This document shows positions 1-10,669 of a stretch of DNA of 64,000 bases, piece by piece. The notes beneath the pieces were generated by a model, which was given only the letters and a program-made list of their open reading frames with translations, searched no databases and was not told where the DNA came from. The stretch covers positions 17,570,906 to 17,634,905 of the forward strand of contig OW804096.1 of NCBI GenBank assembly GCA_942159475.1, written 5' to 3'. The DNA comes from Sthenelais limicola (Eukaryota > Annelida > Polychaeta > Phyllodocida > Sigalionidae). The first letter of the stretch is position 1, and every line of letters begins with the position of its first letter. Position numbers and translations under genes: made by a program.

Positions 1-261
1 TGGCAAAATAATTATTATGTTCGTCGGAAATTGAATTTTGAATTTGGTTCGAAATTATGTTTTATTACGAAAATCGGTAAACGAAAGTAGAAATATTTAG
101 GAATATTGCATTTATTAACGATTTAGTCGATTCCATAGCTTAATTGAGCTCCTGCACGATCTCTTGCCAAAATTTGATCTCAATTTGGTGTTTGCCATCA
201 ATGGTTCTGCCCCTTGGTGCGTCAGGTGATCCGTCAGCTGGTGCGTCAGGGGGACGGATCA
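1..261. other. left edge, no gene seen
   Basis: AT-rich sequence without a recognisable gene. A short GGTGCGTCAG motif occurs twice near 219-248. If the locus to the right is a transposon whose left end lies outside the window, this stretch is inside it. Confidence 0.4.
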
Positions 262-640
262 GACTTCAGACTTAAGACATTAGACTTGACTTCAGACTTC
301 AGACTTTAGACTTTAGACTTTAGACTTTAGACTTTGACTTTGACTTTGACTTTGACTTTGACTTCAGACTTAAGTCTGAAGTCTAAGTCTTAGACTTTAG
401 AAGCTATATTGCATGAATTTCATTTTTATTGCATGAATTTCATTTTTATAACAGACTTAGACTTTATAACAGACTTAGACTTTATAACAGACTTAGACTT
501 TATAAGACTTTAGACTTTATAAGACTTTAGACTTTATAAGACTTTATAAGACTTTAGACTTTAGACTTTAGACTTTAGACTTTAGACTTTAGACCTTAGA
601 CCTTAGACTTAGACTTGTTTCATAGACTAGCATAGACCTT
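262..640. repeat. AGACTT/GACTTT short-unit array
   Basis: About 380 bases are built from 6-8 base units (GACTTT, TAGACTT) with a longer variant carrying TTATAACAGACTT. Units occur mostly in one orientation, with an inverted stretch (AAGTCTGAAGTCTAAGTC) near 370-390. It lies about 400 bases upstream of the first likely exon of the transposase/SAM locus. It could be a simple minisatellite or the 5' subterminal repeat region of that element. No matching array is seen downstream of the genes, which weakens the second reading. Confidence 0.75.
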
Positions 641-823
641 AGCCTGAGACTAATTGACTAGCTTAGAGTTTAGCCTATAGTGATGTTTTTGGACGATTTT
701 TTTTTTGAATAATAACGTTTTTTTCTACTTTTTGCATGGCTCCTGGTCGGAAGTTTCCTAATGTCTAAGTTCTGATTTTACTGAGCTAAATTAGATCTTG
801 ACTTTGTAGTTGATGTTCATTCA

Positions 824-945
824 TTTAATAATATACCCCCCCCTCCCCACTCTCACACCCACACACTGTATATTGTTAGATTATTTTTGAATATATTTAT
901 TTCTCATAATATACCCCCCCCCTCTTCCCCACACAATTAACACAT
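824..945. repeat. duplicated C-rich segment
   Basis: Two copies of a segment containing AATATACCCCCCCCCTC begin near 829 and 907 and are separated by about 80 bases. Both are followed by a CCCCAC-rich stretch. It may be a small tandem duplication in the 5' flank of the gene. Confidence 0.5.
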
Positions 946-1006
946 TTAACAAATTTAGACACTGATTGCCAATCAATTTTTAAATGTTCATTTTGATTTT
1001 TTTCAG

Positions 1007-1057
1007 GGCTTTTCCTGGTCTCCATCGCCGAAGGCAGGAGTTCAAACAATACGCAAT
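1007..1057 (+). other. shared 5' exon ending in AT (split start codon)
   Basis: A strong acceptor (pyrimidine run, then TTTTTTTCAG ending at 1006) and a donor (GTAAGT at 1058) bound a 51-base exon. Its last two bases are AT. The transposase exon begins with G at 1428 and the first SAM exon begins with G at 4563. Joining either one yields ATG in the correct frame. Upstream of that ATG the exon is open in the same frame, so translation from a still earlier exon cannot be excluded. This is an inference from splice signals; transcripts are needed to confirm it. Confidence 0.55.
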
Positions 1058-1427
1058 GTAAGTTCTTTTCTTTAATTCTTATGATTCTATCCATCTTTTT
1101 CGAAATGCATGTTTTATGGATATACCCTCATGACATGGCCCCCTGCTTAAGGAATGAACAAACTGCATTTGTGCAGATACCGCTGAGTGGACCAAAGTGG
1201 TGTATAAGTGTCTAAGTTATAATGTTTAACCAGAGGTCTTCCTGCAATCCATATGTTAACATTGCCTTGAAAAATATGTTGAAATTTTATATAATTCATC
1301 AGAACTGAACAAATATTATATTGAGCACATTATTGCTTGTAGATAATTTGATGTAGATTTTGAAATTTTATTTGATTCCTCAACTGAACAAATTTATATT
1401 GAGCAATGTTCATATGGTTCATTACAG

Positions 1428-4173
1428 GCCACTGGTTAAACTGAGATGTGCTAAGTGTGCCACTGTGTCAGCTAGCAATGGAGCCTACAGCAAGCATTGC
1501 TTCCTGTATCATCGCCATGATGTCGGGTATGGCTTTCCATGTCCCTACAATGGATGTGGGTTGACAACAGGAAACTATGCTTCTCTACATTCACATCTGT
1601 ACCGCTTGCACCCTCATCCGCAGGACTCTGTTAAAGTGTCCAAACCCAAACTGGACAATCTAGGATCCATGTGTGATAGTGTTTTTCAGTGTCCTGTGAC
1701 TTTGTGTCATGAAGTGGTGAAACAACCAAAGCAGTATCTCAGTCACCTACAGGATCATATTAAAGATAAGCATGTTGTGAAATGTCCTTTCACTGTGTGC
1801 TGTGGTAAGGAGATTGAGAATGTGAGCTCATGGAAAAGTCACATCAGAAGGCTTCACACCCAGTACATGGTAGATGACTTTGATCCATCCACAGTGGTAC
1901 ATCCAGTGTCTCAAGACCAAAGTGGATGTCCAGATGAATTGGTCTCTACTTCCTCAGCTCATGAAAAGTTAAGCACTTCTCCACTTCCCACTGATATCCA
2001 GTCTAATGACGACTCTGAATGTGAAATGGACATTGACGGGGATGGGCCTAATAGTGTTGATTACGACAGGCAGCTGGCATTGAGCATGGCTCTATTCTAC
2101 ATGAAGCTTGAATCAAAATTGTTGGTTCCAGTGAAAACTATTCAGGATATTATTACTGAAATATCGGATTGTGCTCATATAGGCAATCAACAGCTTGCTG
2201 CAAAAGTTAACGAAATAACAAAAGACATTGAGATGAGTGCAGATACTGCCAAGTCCCTCAGCAACACTTTGAATACTGGGAATAAGATGTTAGAATTCAA
2301 CCAGACGCTATTCAAAACCAACAAATTGCGGAAGAAACACTACAAAGACACTTTCAACTATGTTCGACCGCAGCAATATGTGATAGGTTCGGACCAAAAC
2401 CGAAAACCCTGTTACGTCCATGTTGTCCCAGTAAGGGATACTCTAACTGTCCTTTCAAGTAATCCTGGCTTCCTGAAATTTCTGGACACCAACAAGCATG
2501 AGTCACATTTGCTACATGATGTACTTGATGGCCAAGTATACAAAGAAAGAACCAGTGGGCAAGAGGACCCAACACTTGACATTATGCTCTACCAAGACTC
2601 TTTCGAGGTTGCAAATCCTCTTGGCTCTGCTAGAACCAAACACAAAGTCTATGCTGTCTATTATACGATCTTAAATATTCCAGCAGAATATAGATCTATG
2701 ATTGACCATCTCCAGCTTGCCCTCCTCTGTAAAGAGGTTTGTGTGAAACAGTTTGGGATTGACTCTGTGTTGAGACCACTGATAGACGAATTGAAAGATC
2801 TGGAGACATCAGGCATAATGCTAAATGAAAAGGAAAGGAAAATCAGAGTCATATGTGTAGCAGGCGATAACTTGGGTTCCCACCAGATTGGGGGATTCAT
2901 AGAAAACTTTGCACATCAATATTTTTGTCGATACTGCAATATTTCACGTGATGACTTCCAATCAAATCCTGAACTCATGGGAGAGAGAAGAAATAAAGAG
3001 AACTACAACAACAATCTACAGGAAGTCCATGATGAGGAATGTGGCTGGTCAGAAGGAGTCAAGTGTGACTCCATTCTAAACGAACTTGCAGACTTTCATG
3101 TGTGTGACCCAGGGCTACCACCATGTTTGGCACATGATGTCTTTGAGGGCATTTTAAACTGGGACATGTTTCTCTGCCTAGAACATTTGGTTAAGAAAGA
3201 CAAATACTTCTCCTTTGAAGACTTAAATCGAGAGATAAGGCAGTTTAAATACAAATGCTCAGATAGTGGAAGTGTGCCAGCCGTCATAAACATCAAGGGA
3301 AGAAAGTTAGGTGGGCAAGCTATGGAAAATTTCGCCTTCATACGTTTCATGCCCTTTCTCCTTCACAACAAAATACCAGATATGAGTAATGATGTGTGGA
3401 TCCTAATGAACCTGCTACATGAAGTTTGCCTCACAATCATGGCACCTGTGATTTCAGAAGAACAGATTGGGCTTCTCAACCACCTGATTCATAACTACAT
3501 AAGCTTGAGGTGCACTCTCTTCCCAAATGTTTGTCTCCGACCAAAGCATCACTTTCTGATGCACTATCCTGAACTTATACTCCAGTTTGGTCCACTCAGC
3601 CGGGTGTGGACGATGCGATTCGAATCGAAGCATTCGTACTTTAAACAGGTGGCCAGAAACTCCATGAACTTTATAAATATAACATACTCCCTCAGTCAAA
3701 AGCATCAATTGCTGCAAGCATATGTACAAAGTGGGCCAATGTACTCAGATAGCCCAGTTTGCAAAGGGGAAAAGAACTTTATTCTTGGTCTCTATTCCCC
3801 AGAAGTGCGAAAGGTGGTCCAGGAACAAGTGAACAGTGATGTTGGCAACTCTGTCATTGTTGTTGATGAGATCACCTGTAAAGGGATCACATACAAAACT
3901 GAGGCCTGTGTAGTACTAGGAAGTGAGTATGGCGATGTAACTCACATAGGCAAAATAATCCTGCTCCTAAACTCAGGAAAAAAGTTCTTTTTGCTTGTGC
4001 AAATTCACAAAGTTGAGCGGCTCGAACCTACCATGTTACTGAAAATTGACAACAATGTTATTGCCACCAAATGTGTTGACATCTTCAGCTTATTGGACCC
4101 ATGGCCCCTCCAACAGTATGAAATGGACCGAAACAAATACTTGACTTTAAAGCATGCACCACCACTTGTATAG
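1428..4173 (+). CDS. zinc-finger CACTA-like (Transposase_21-type) DDE transposase
   Basis: The reading frame is open from 1360 to the TAG at 4171-4173. An acceptor (CATTACAG) ends at 1427, and splicing from 1057 gives a 915-residue protein starting MPLVKLRCAKC. The N-terminus has four C2H2-like fingers (first CAKC, then CPYNGCG, CPVTLC and CPFTVC, each with paired histidines), about residues 8-145, probably for DNA binding. An acidic linker follows. The core has LYQDSFEVANPLG (Asp about 391), GDNLGSHQIGGF (Asp about 481) and LAHDVFEGIL (about 571-578), matching the order of the conserved acidic motifs of CACTA transposases. Later come PKHHFLMHYPELI and MRFESKHSYFKQ, typical of the animal members. 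No stop or frameshift interrupts about 2.7 kb, so it is recent, active or domesticated. It would act in the nucleus on element termini. The family call rests on motif recognition, not a search. Confidence 0.8.
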
Positions 4174-4562
4174 CCCATTGGAAACATCATATAGTCTCTT
4201 ATGGTAATAACCTCTTTGTGCCTGTTATTGCACAAACCCAAATGAAAGCAACTGCATCTGGTGCTGCCACCAAGTTGTTATGTTAACTTAAATCATAAAT
4301 TAATTCCATGTATCTGTATGAAATTATGTTAATATTGATATGATAATATTTACTCACTCATCTCTGAATTGTATCACACATATTTTAATGACTAGATGAT
4401 GTTAATTTTGTTTTTTTATAATTTTTCTAGCTCAGTTTCTCATCTATTTAGACTCAGTGGCATTCATAGATTTACACACACAGTTAAACAACCTTAACCA
4501 CTTTTATGATCAAAGTTTTGCAGAAATGTACTCACCCAGTTATTCTTCTTATGTATTTACAG
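4174..4562 (+). other. transposase 3' end / intron before SAM exons
   Basis: This AT-rich stretch follows the transposase stop and ends in the acceptor TATTTACAG at 4562. No canonical AATAAA was found shortly after the stop, so the transposase transcript may end further on or use a variant signal. In the spliced SAM transcript it is part of a long first intron running from 1058 to 4562. Confidence 0.5.
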
Positions 4563-7500
4563 GTTGAATCAAGACTTAGAGAACCTCATTGCGGTAGTCC
4601 TGCCTAACCTTAAGGAGGAACAGCACAAAATGCTCCTAGCAGTCCTGAAAGACTGTGGATGTGATGATGTCGATGATGTTGAGTATCTCCTGCTGGAAGA
4701 TCTTACCAAGGCTATCCCACCCCTAAAGGCTAATAAGCTGATAAATGAGGCCAAATGTGAGTAATGATTAGCTATGATATGATTGTGTTTAACTTGCACA
4801 AAGTTCCTAAACTAAAGTTCCTATATAAGTGGTCAGCCATGAAAACCACAGAAAATATAGAATCAAAGTACACATTAGCGGCGACTTGGTGTCTTATTAG
4901 TCCTATTTGCATGTTGTATGTTTTTGGGGTAGAGCAGGGAGGAGTTTGGACAAAGGAGGTTAGAAATCTTAAAATATCTAATTTCACTTAAATGGCTGCA
5001 GAAATGCAGGGGTACTGTTCTGTCTTTATCATATTAAATCATATTTATCTTACTGATCATTGTGCATTGCAGTCATTGCTGTGGAAATGCGAAAGAAAAA
5101 GATGGACAAGTTTCATGCCCTGCAAAATGCATCAACTGAGTCTGCAAGTGCAGAATACCCGAAGACACCAGAGCCTGTCACCACCAATGCCTTCAGCTTC
5201 TGTAATTCCCCAATGCTGAAGCTGAACCTCACAGTATCACCTGCCCCTTCAACATCATCGCGCATTTCATCCTTAGCACCGGCTGTTCGCCCACAACCAC
5301 CAAACCCTGGCATCCCCCCTAGCAACCGTACCACTGCTGCAGACAAGTTCTGGTATCAGAAGTTTGTCCCGGAAATCCCGACCCGCTTTGAGACCCATCT
5401 AGTTAATAAGACGATGGGCGAGTCCATGAGAAGGCAGCTTATCAGACACCTGATGGGTCAAATCATGGAGGTAGGTTATTCATTCTAAGCTGAAAATTCA
5501 ACCATTTATTAGATATTATTATGCAAGGGAAATTAAAAAAATATTGGGGATATCTTGTACCTTTTTTGTCACTCTATGTAACTGTTATCATGACAAAATA
5601 AAGTACACCTTATTATTATTATTATTATTATTATAGTAAAGTTATTAGATTATAGATTGTACCCATTCTGTTTGGGGAGGTAATTATATCCTATGTCCAT
5701 TATGTTTATGTCCATTATTGATTATGTATCAAACAAAAATCAGGATCAGAAATAATGTTATTCCTATACAGTTGTAATTTATTTTACCACTTTTTATTCA
5801 GATCGAACCCAGGCCCCAACTCCACCAGCTGAAAGATATTGGCTACCAGCTAGTTAACAAGTACCCACACCTTGCTGATGAGGTCAATGGGAAGAGGATG
5901 GGTTCTGGGGAGTACGGATTAGTAAAGCAGATGTCCAACAGATATGGGACAGTTCACCGGGAGAAGCAAAAGGCTGCATCTGGCATTGTGCCCACAAAGC
6001 GGAGCACCAGCCAAGCAACAAAAACCAACACAAAGAAAAGTAGCAAGGCTATTGTCAGGTATGTAATATCATAGAGAGGTTTAGGCATAATGATTAGTGA
6101 ATTTTGTTAGGCAGTACATCTTTGTGGTCAGTAAGCTTTTGTTAAGATGTTTACAGATATCCTCTATGAATTCCTTGATATTCTATTTGTTGGTGGTATT
6201 ATAATGTACTATACTATTATGTGAAAGGCCAAAACCTGAACAAAAGTCCCTCTTATATTACAGGAATGGATGTCTCCGATGGGAGGATGGCCAACTGCCA
6301 CAGGGTGAAACTATGGCCAGCCTTGAGAGCAAACGAGAAGAACTTGCCAACCTCTACAGCAAAGTGGGTGGGTCAAATCTCTCCTCTGACATGAGTATGT
6401 TGCAAGAGGTGACCTACTTCCTTCAGCGACATGATATCAACTCAGGTATATATCCAAGATATTGTTATGCTCTTTGTTGTATGACTTTATACTGAAAACA
6501 CCAGCCAAAGCTTGAGCAATTCCTCATGATACAAATGTTAGCATCCTTATTGCAAATACTAGAACAAAACAGAAAAGCCCCTTCCATATGGAAAAACATT
6601 TCTAATATTTATCTTGGTCCATCCATCATTTCAGGTATTACAATACTTCGCTGCATAGACCGCTGGCCAACATTGTTTACGCTTGAAGGATGTGTTCTGC
6701 ACAACGAACTTTTGACTGGAGGAAATATGCTCCGTAATATCCAGGAAGGGTACGAGGAGCTAGGAGAAGGCCTGCACACCTTTTACAAGCAACAGGAAAA
6801 CAAAACGCGTGTGCAAGAGACTGCGTAAGTATTTTCCCAAAATGAAGTATATACCTTGATTGCTATGAATGTTGTCTTATGATATAATTTATGATATAAA
6901 TTATTCCATTAAAACAATCATAATTAATTAATAAATTATAAGTAATAAATAAAATCACTCACTGTGATTCTGATTCATAAGGAAAAAATATTCCCATGAA
7001 AATCAATAGATGTTCTTTATTCTACAGGAAGGAAATCTATGACATAATGGTGGCCTGTGGGAGTCGGGAAGCCCTTTACCCTGGGCTCTTCATGCTGACA
7101 AGTGCATACTTCAAAGAGGAGATTCACTATGTGCTGAAACAGGCAAAGGTGAACATAATTTTGATAAATTTGACAAGGCCTGTTTAAATAATATAGCCAA
7201 GCTATCCATCCTTCTTGTTTATAAATTCATAAACCTGTGAAAGATGTGTTGGACATGTAAAAGATTGATTGATATATCTATTGTACCATTCATGATATTA
7301 AATTTTAATGCTTCCAACTTGGCCCCAAACTGAAATTTGTTGTTACATTTGTCATAACAGTGATGTTTGAGGAATATTTCTGAAAATGGAAAATCTAATG
7401 TGCCATCCTGCTTACAGCCCACAGACACAGCTGCTGACATGGTGAATGTGCTGAGCCCAGAGCCATGTATCCTTTACTGTGGTAGGTGTCAGTAATACAT

Positions 7501-8363
7501 ATATATAGATATTAATGGAAGGATGTTGGGATATTGATAGAGTAAAGTTATCAAGTAGGCATCAAGTTAGGTTATCAAGTATCAGTTATCAAGCTAGAAG
7601 ATTATTATGGCAACCAGCTGTAAGAGTCAGTAGCAGCTAGGAAAAAATGTAGATTGTATAAATGTATATGAAATGTAGTTTGAGGGGGCTTAATACAAAT
7701 GCTGCCAGGAGCCAAAAACCTAATGGTCTCAATTGTTTTTCAGGATCTTCCCCCCTCTTAGCCTCCCGCTACATGGTTGCCGTTGATGGCATTGTAGTCA
7801 ACTCCAACCTCACAACCTTTTCCCAAGCTCTGGCCATCTTCTATGGAGTGCACTTCTTACTGAATGTGAAGTATCATGAGAAGATGGGCAACACATGTAT
7901 CAAAGGTAAGCTAATGTTCCAATGTAAAAAATCCAATGTGTTGAAATGAAATTTACTTCGTCCTGCTACTTGTCTAAGAATTGTGGGGAATAAGTACTCT
8001 GTTTGCCACTATCACTCCCTCCCACAGTCTTTGATATAACCTAAAGTGTATTCCTAAGGGGGTAAAGCAACCCATCCACCACACCACCAAATAACATTTT
8101 CATGTTTAAATGCTTATGTGTCATACAATAGAAAAAAGAACAATAGAAAAAGGTATAGATGGGCACGGCCTAGTATATTGCTTTGCATTGAATTTATGAA
8201 TGCTAAGTTAACATGATTTTGACATAAGCATTTTGATTGGAGTGTGAACATTTCAGTGAACATGATATTTTCTTCTATTTCAGACTGTTTGCCGGAATTT
8301 CTCCGGACTCCGGAAATCGGACGCAATCAAAGAAGGGGAAACCTGGGATACCAAATAGAGTAA
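4563..8363 (+). CDS. SAM-domain protein (SAMD3-like transposon partner), nine exons
   Basis: The exons are 4563-4756, 5073-5470, 5802-6058, 6264-6445, 6635-6824, 7028-7148, 7418-7481, 7744-7905 and 8284-8363 (TAA at 8361). Every junction has AG/GT signals and a compatible phase. With the AT of the exon at 1007-1057 the coding length is 1650 bases, exactly 550 codons, giving a 549-aa protein starting MLNQDLENL. Residues about 1-65 form a SAM-like helical domain (KMLLAVLKDCG, LLLEDLTKAIPPLKANKL). A Ser/Pro-rich linker follows. Then comes a conserved region (DKFWYQKFVPEIPTRF, LVNKYPHLADEVNG, GLVKQMSNRYGTVHREK) and a C-terminal globular part (ILRCIDRWPTLF, SRYMVAVDGIVVN). Proteins of this type are known in fish and invertebrates as SAMD3-like proteins, often beside transposases. 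The role is unknown; by analogy with En/Spm TnpA it may be an accessory DNA-binding protein. Confidence 0.75.
5540..5634 (+). mobile_element. non-LTR retrotransposon 3' tail with (TTA)n
   Basis: The segment ends in AATAAAG followed by CACCTTATTATTATTATTA, the shape of a LINE 3' end with a microsatellite tail. It lies in an intron of the SAM-domain gene between exons 5073-5470 and 5802-6058. No coding part remains. Confidence 0.4.
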
Positions 8364-8534
8364 CATCATTGATCACCAAGTTAAAATCGTTTATCAAATC
8401 CAAGAATTAGATTTGTTACATACATTTAGTTAATTTATTATGAGGCTTCAGCAACCTGTCCAGTTTTAAGCTGTTAATATAAATATGATTGTAAGGTATG
8501 AGGTGTGCGGAGATCGGCCATTGTCGGCAGTCAA

Positions 8535-8600
8535 TGTAAGATAAGATAAGAGGTTTTTTATTCTTAAAAGGAGTACAAGTACAGTAGTAGTTGTGGGTTT
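8535..8600 (-). mobile_element. possible LINE 3' tail in 3' UTR
   Basis: On the minus strand the sequence ends AATAAAAAACCTCTTATC plus a second CTTATC unit. This resembles the tail at 23221-23250 (AATAAAAGATTTACTTATC). It lies about 170 bases after the SAM-gene stop codon, so it would be part of the 3' UTR. Confidence 0.35.
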
Positions 8601-9171
8601 TTTATGAGAGAGACAAATTGGTCGACATACCATTTATGAAACTGCAAGAGTTCATATTCTTCCGGCAGTTACCATGAATTTAGAATAAAGCTACAGGAAG
8701 AGCTATGTGACATTATCTAGATAAACTACATGAGGTTATAAGTGACTTAGTTAAAAAATGAGTATTAATCCAATAGTACTGTCATATGATACAGCATGAA
8801 GTTCACATGGTATAAGTGACACTTGGCTTATGAGTAGTAATCAATCCATTCAGTACAGTATGGATTTTTACATTTGTTTCGTCCAAATACACCCTATTTC
8901 GGATGACAGTGGGTGGGACCGAGGGCTGGCCAGTCACAGGTGTTGATTAGCTCCTAATAATTGGCTAAAACAAATTGATGCGCAGATTAAACTTACTACA
9001 TTGAATTTTACATATCCCCGAAAACGGGGAACATTGTTACCACTTTAAATAGTAATGCTTCAATTTCAAGGAATTGTAGCATTCATGCCCTTGTCTTACT
9101 GTATGGCTTAATATTTAGTAAGACAATTTGGGTTTATTCCCCTCCTACGTCTATGATCCTAGTCAATTGTA

Positions 9172-9210
9172 AATAAAGTAATAAATGTGTATGTGATGAA
9201 TGTAAATAAA
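9172..9210 (+). promoter_or_regulatory. polyadenylation signals of SAM gene
   Basis: Two AATAAA hexamers at 9172-9177 and 9205-9210 are followed by GTGTTGC and T-rich sequence. They lie about 0.8 kb after the stop at 8363 and are the first good candidates on this strand. Confidence 0.5.
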
Positions 9211-9306
9211 GTGTTGCTTTACATGATTTCCAGTGTTTGTTACCATTTCCTTTCTAGTTGGTCATATTGAAATCGTTTTAGGTTTTCATCAGGGGTATAC
9301 TACTAG

Positions 9307-9349
9307 CCTGTGACACCCCAGGAATTGCAGCTTCCCGGTGTGTCACAGG
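9307..9349. repeat. hairpin CCTGTGACAC
   Basis: A 10-base arm at 9307-9316 is repeated inverted at 9340-9349, with a 23-base loop. It sits between the polyadenylation signals and the ACGGTCA block. It may be a structural or protein-binding site of the element. Confidence 0.5.
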
Positions 9350-9430
9350 GGATATTAGTACTATAAAACCTGATAATATCTATTTTCATAACCCCTATAA
9401 TTTGAATTAATGAAAAACCATCAATCTAAC

Positions 9431-9784
9431 AAAAAACGGTCAAGTTAAAGGGCCACTGAAAAATAACGGTCAAACCTTGGTTACCACCGAAAAAAACGGT
9501 CAAATATTGGTAAAAAAAACACCCTGCAAAAAACAGTCAGCATTGAGATGACTGGGATTTATCGGTCACTGACCGTTTTTTTTCTCGGTCACCAAAAGTG
9601 ATGACCGTTTTTTTCTCGGTCACCAAAAGTGATGACCGTTTTTTTTTTTCGGTCACCAAAATCTGACCGTTTTTTTTCGGTCACTGAAAATCTGACCGTT
9701 TTTTTCTCGGTCAGTGCCTGGCAATTGGATGCCAGCCAATTCCTGAGAAAAAACGGTCACTCACCGAGGTTGGGTCTATCAGTG
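9431..9784. repeat. subterminal-type ACGGTCA repeats (candidate CACTA right end)
   Basis: About ten AAAACGGTCA motifs occur in roughly 330 bases. Near-forward copies are at 9431, 9463, 9489 and 9519 (the last reads ACAGTCA). Inverted copies (TGACCGTTTTT) lie between 9564 and 9705, and one forward copy is near 9750. CACTA elements carry 10-20 base motifs in both orientations near their ends and terminate in CAGTG or TAGTG on the right. Two CAGTG sites fit: 9712-9716 and 9780-9784. The matching left terminus was not found in 1-1000. The block could instead be an unrelated element. Confidence 0.55.
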
Positions 9785-10139
9785 TACTACTATCCACCCT
9801 AACTACCACACAGCGTAACCATCCTACCCACATTATAGCCTCAGGTTTCCTATATACCTGCTGCCTAAAACTGCACTCTCAGCTAACGACCATCAAAAAC
9901 TCAACATTTTCAATTCTAGAGGATTTTGTTCAGTTGTTTTGCTATAGTCCGGTAGTGGAATGGCAAATTTTGGCCTTACCCGGAAATCCTAGATAAAGTT
10001 TTGTTATCTCTTGATTTATCATCTATAGGGTCCCTATATCGCATTCCTGTGTGATGTGAAGTTCCTTACCTTGAGCAATTTGAAAAATCTCAAGATGGCT
10101 GTCACTGAACATGTCAAATCTGTAAACTGCCATATCTTT
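9785..10139. other. no recognisable feature
   Basis: No gene or clear repeat is seen. A short phrase (CTGCACTCTCAGCTAACG near 9873) recurs as CTGCACTCTCAGTTAACG at 11161, just outside the element at 10670-11155. Confidence 0.4.
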
Positions 10140-10227
10140 GCTTCTTAAAATGTCCTCATATGTATTTGGAGGATCCACCCAAATCCTTTCATGCGATGAC
10201 TTCACTTATTATCGCTCACCAGTGGCA
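10140..10227 (-). repeat. repeat F fragment with possible exon
   Basis: The minus strand begins TGAGCGATAATAAGTGAAG, the hallmark of repeat F (other copies at 18602, 21005 and 61098). Reading on, the minus-strand frame KSSHERIWVDPPNTYEDILR stays open to a donor-like AAGGTAAGG at about 10070. It may be a gene-derived segment shared by the F repeats. Confidence 0.45.
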
Positions 10228-10669
10228 GTCTTCTCTCGATGATTAAATTCTTGTATAAACATATATACCAGCAACAGAACATTGATAAATTCAGTCCTAT
10301 ATTTATCTCATGAAATGAATAAATGAGTATAACACATCACATACATCTTAGTAAATCGATAGCATTGATACCCTGTGGAGTGCTTTTTATGAAGAGATCT
10401 CAATAAGATGGTGTCTCTCTCCTCGACCTCCTTAGAAGTATTAGAGAGTAATAAGAAATGGCTAAGGCATTCCTCATATAATGGATGCCACAAGCAGTTC
10501 TTATTACTGTCCCATACTTGTATATAGATATGTCATCCTTGATTATAGGAAAGGTGAAGCTTAATCAAGCTGGCACTGAATTAATAATTAGCTGGGGCAC
10601 GGCATATACTGAGTGATACTTGATACAGAAGCCATACTTGATATCTCCTCTGAACGTTTTTACTTGACT

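Noticed and set aside
2354..3729. Minus-strand frames within the transposase
   Set aside because: Shadows of the plus-strand coding region.
4764..4991. Plus-strand frame between the first two SAM exons
   Set aside because: Entirely intronic in the phase-consistent gene model.
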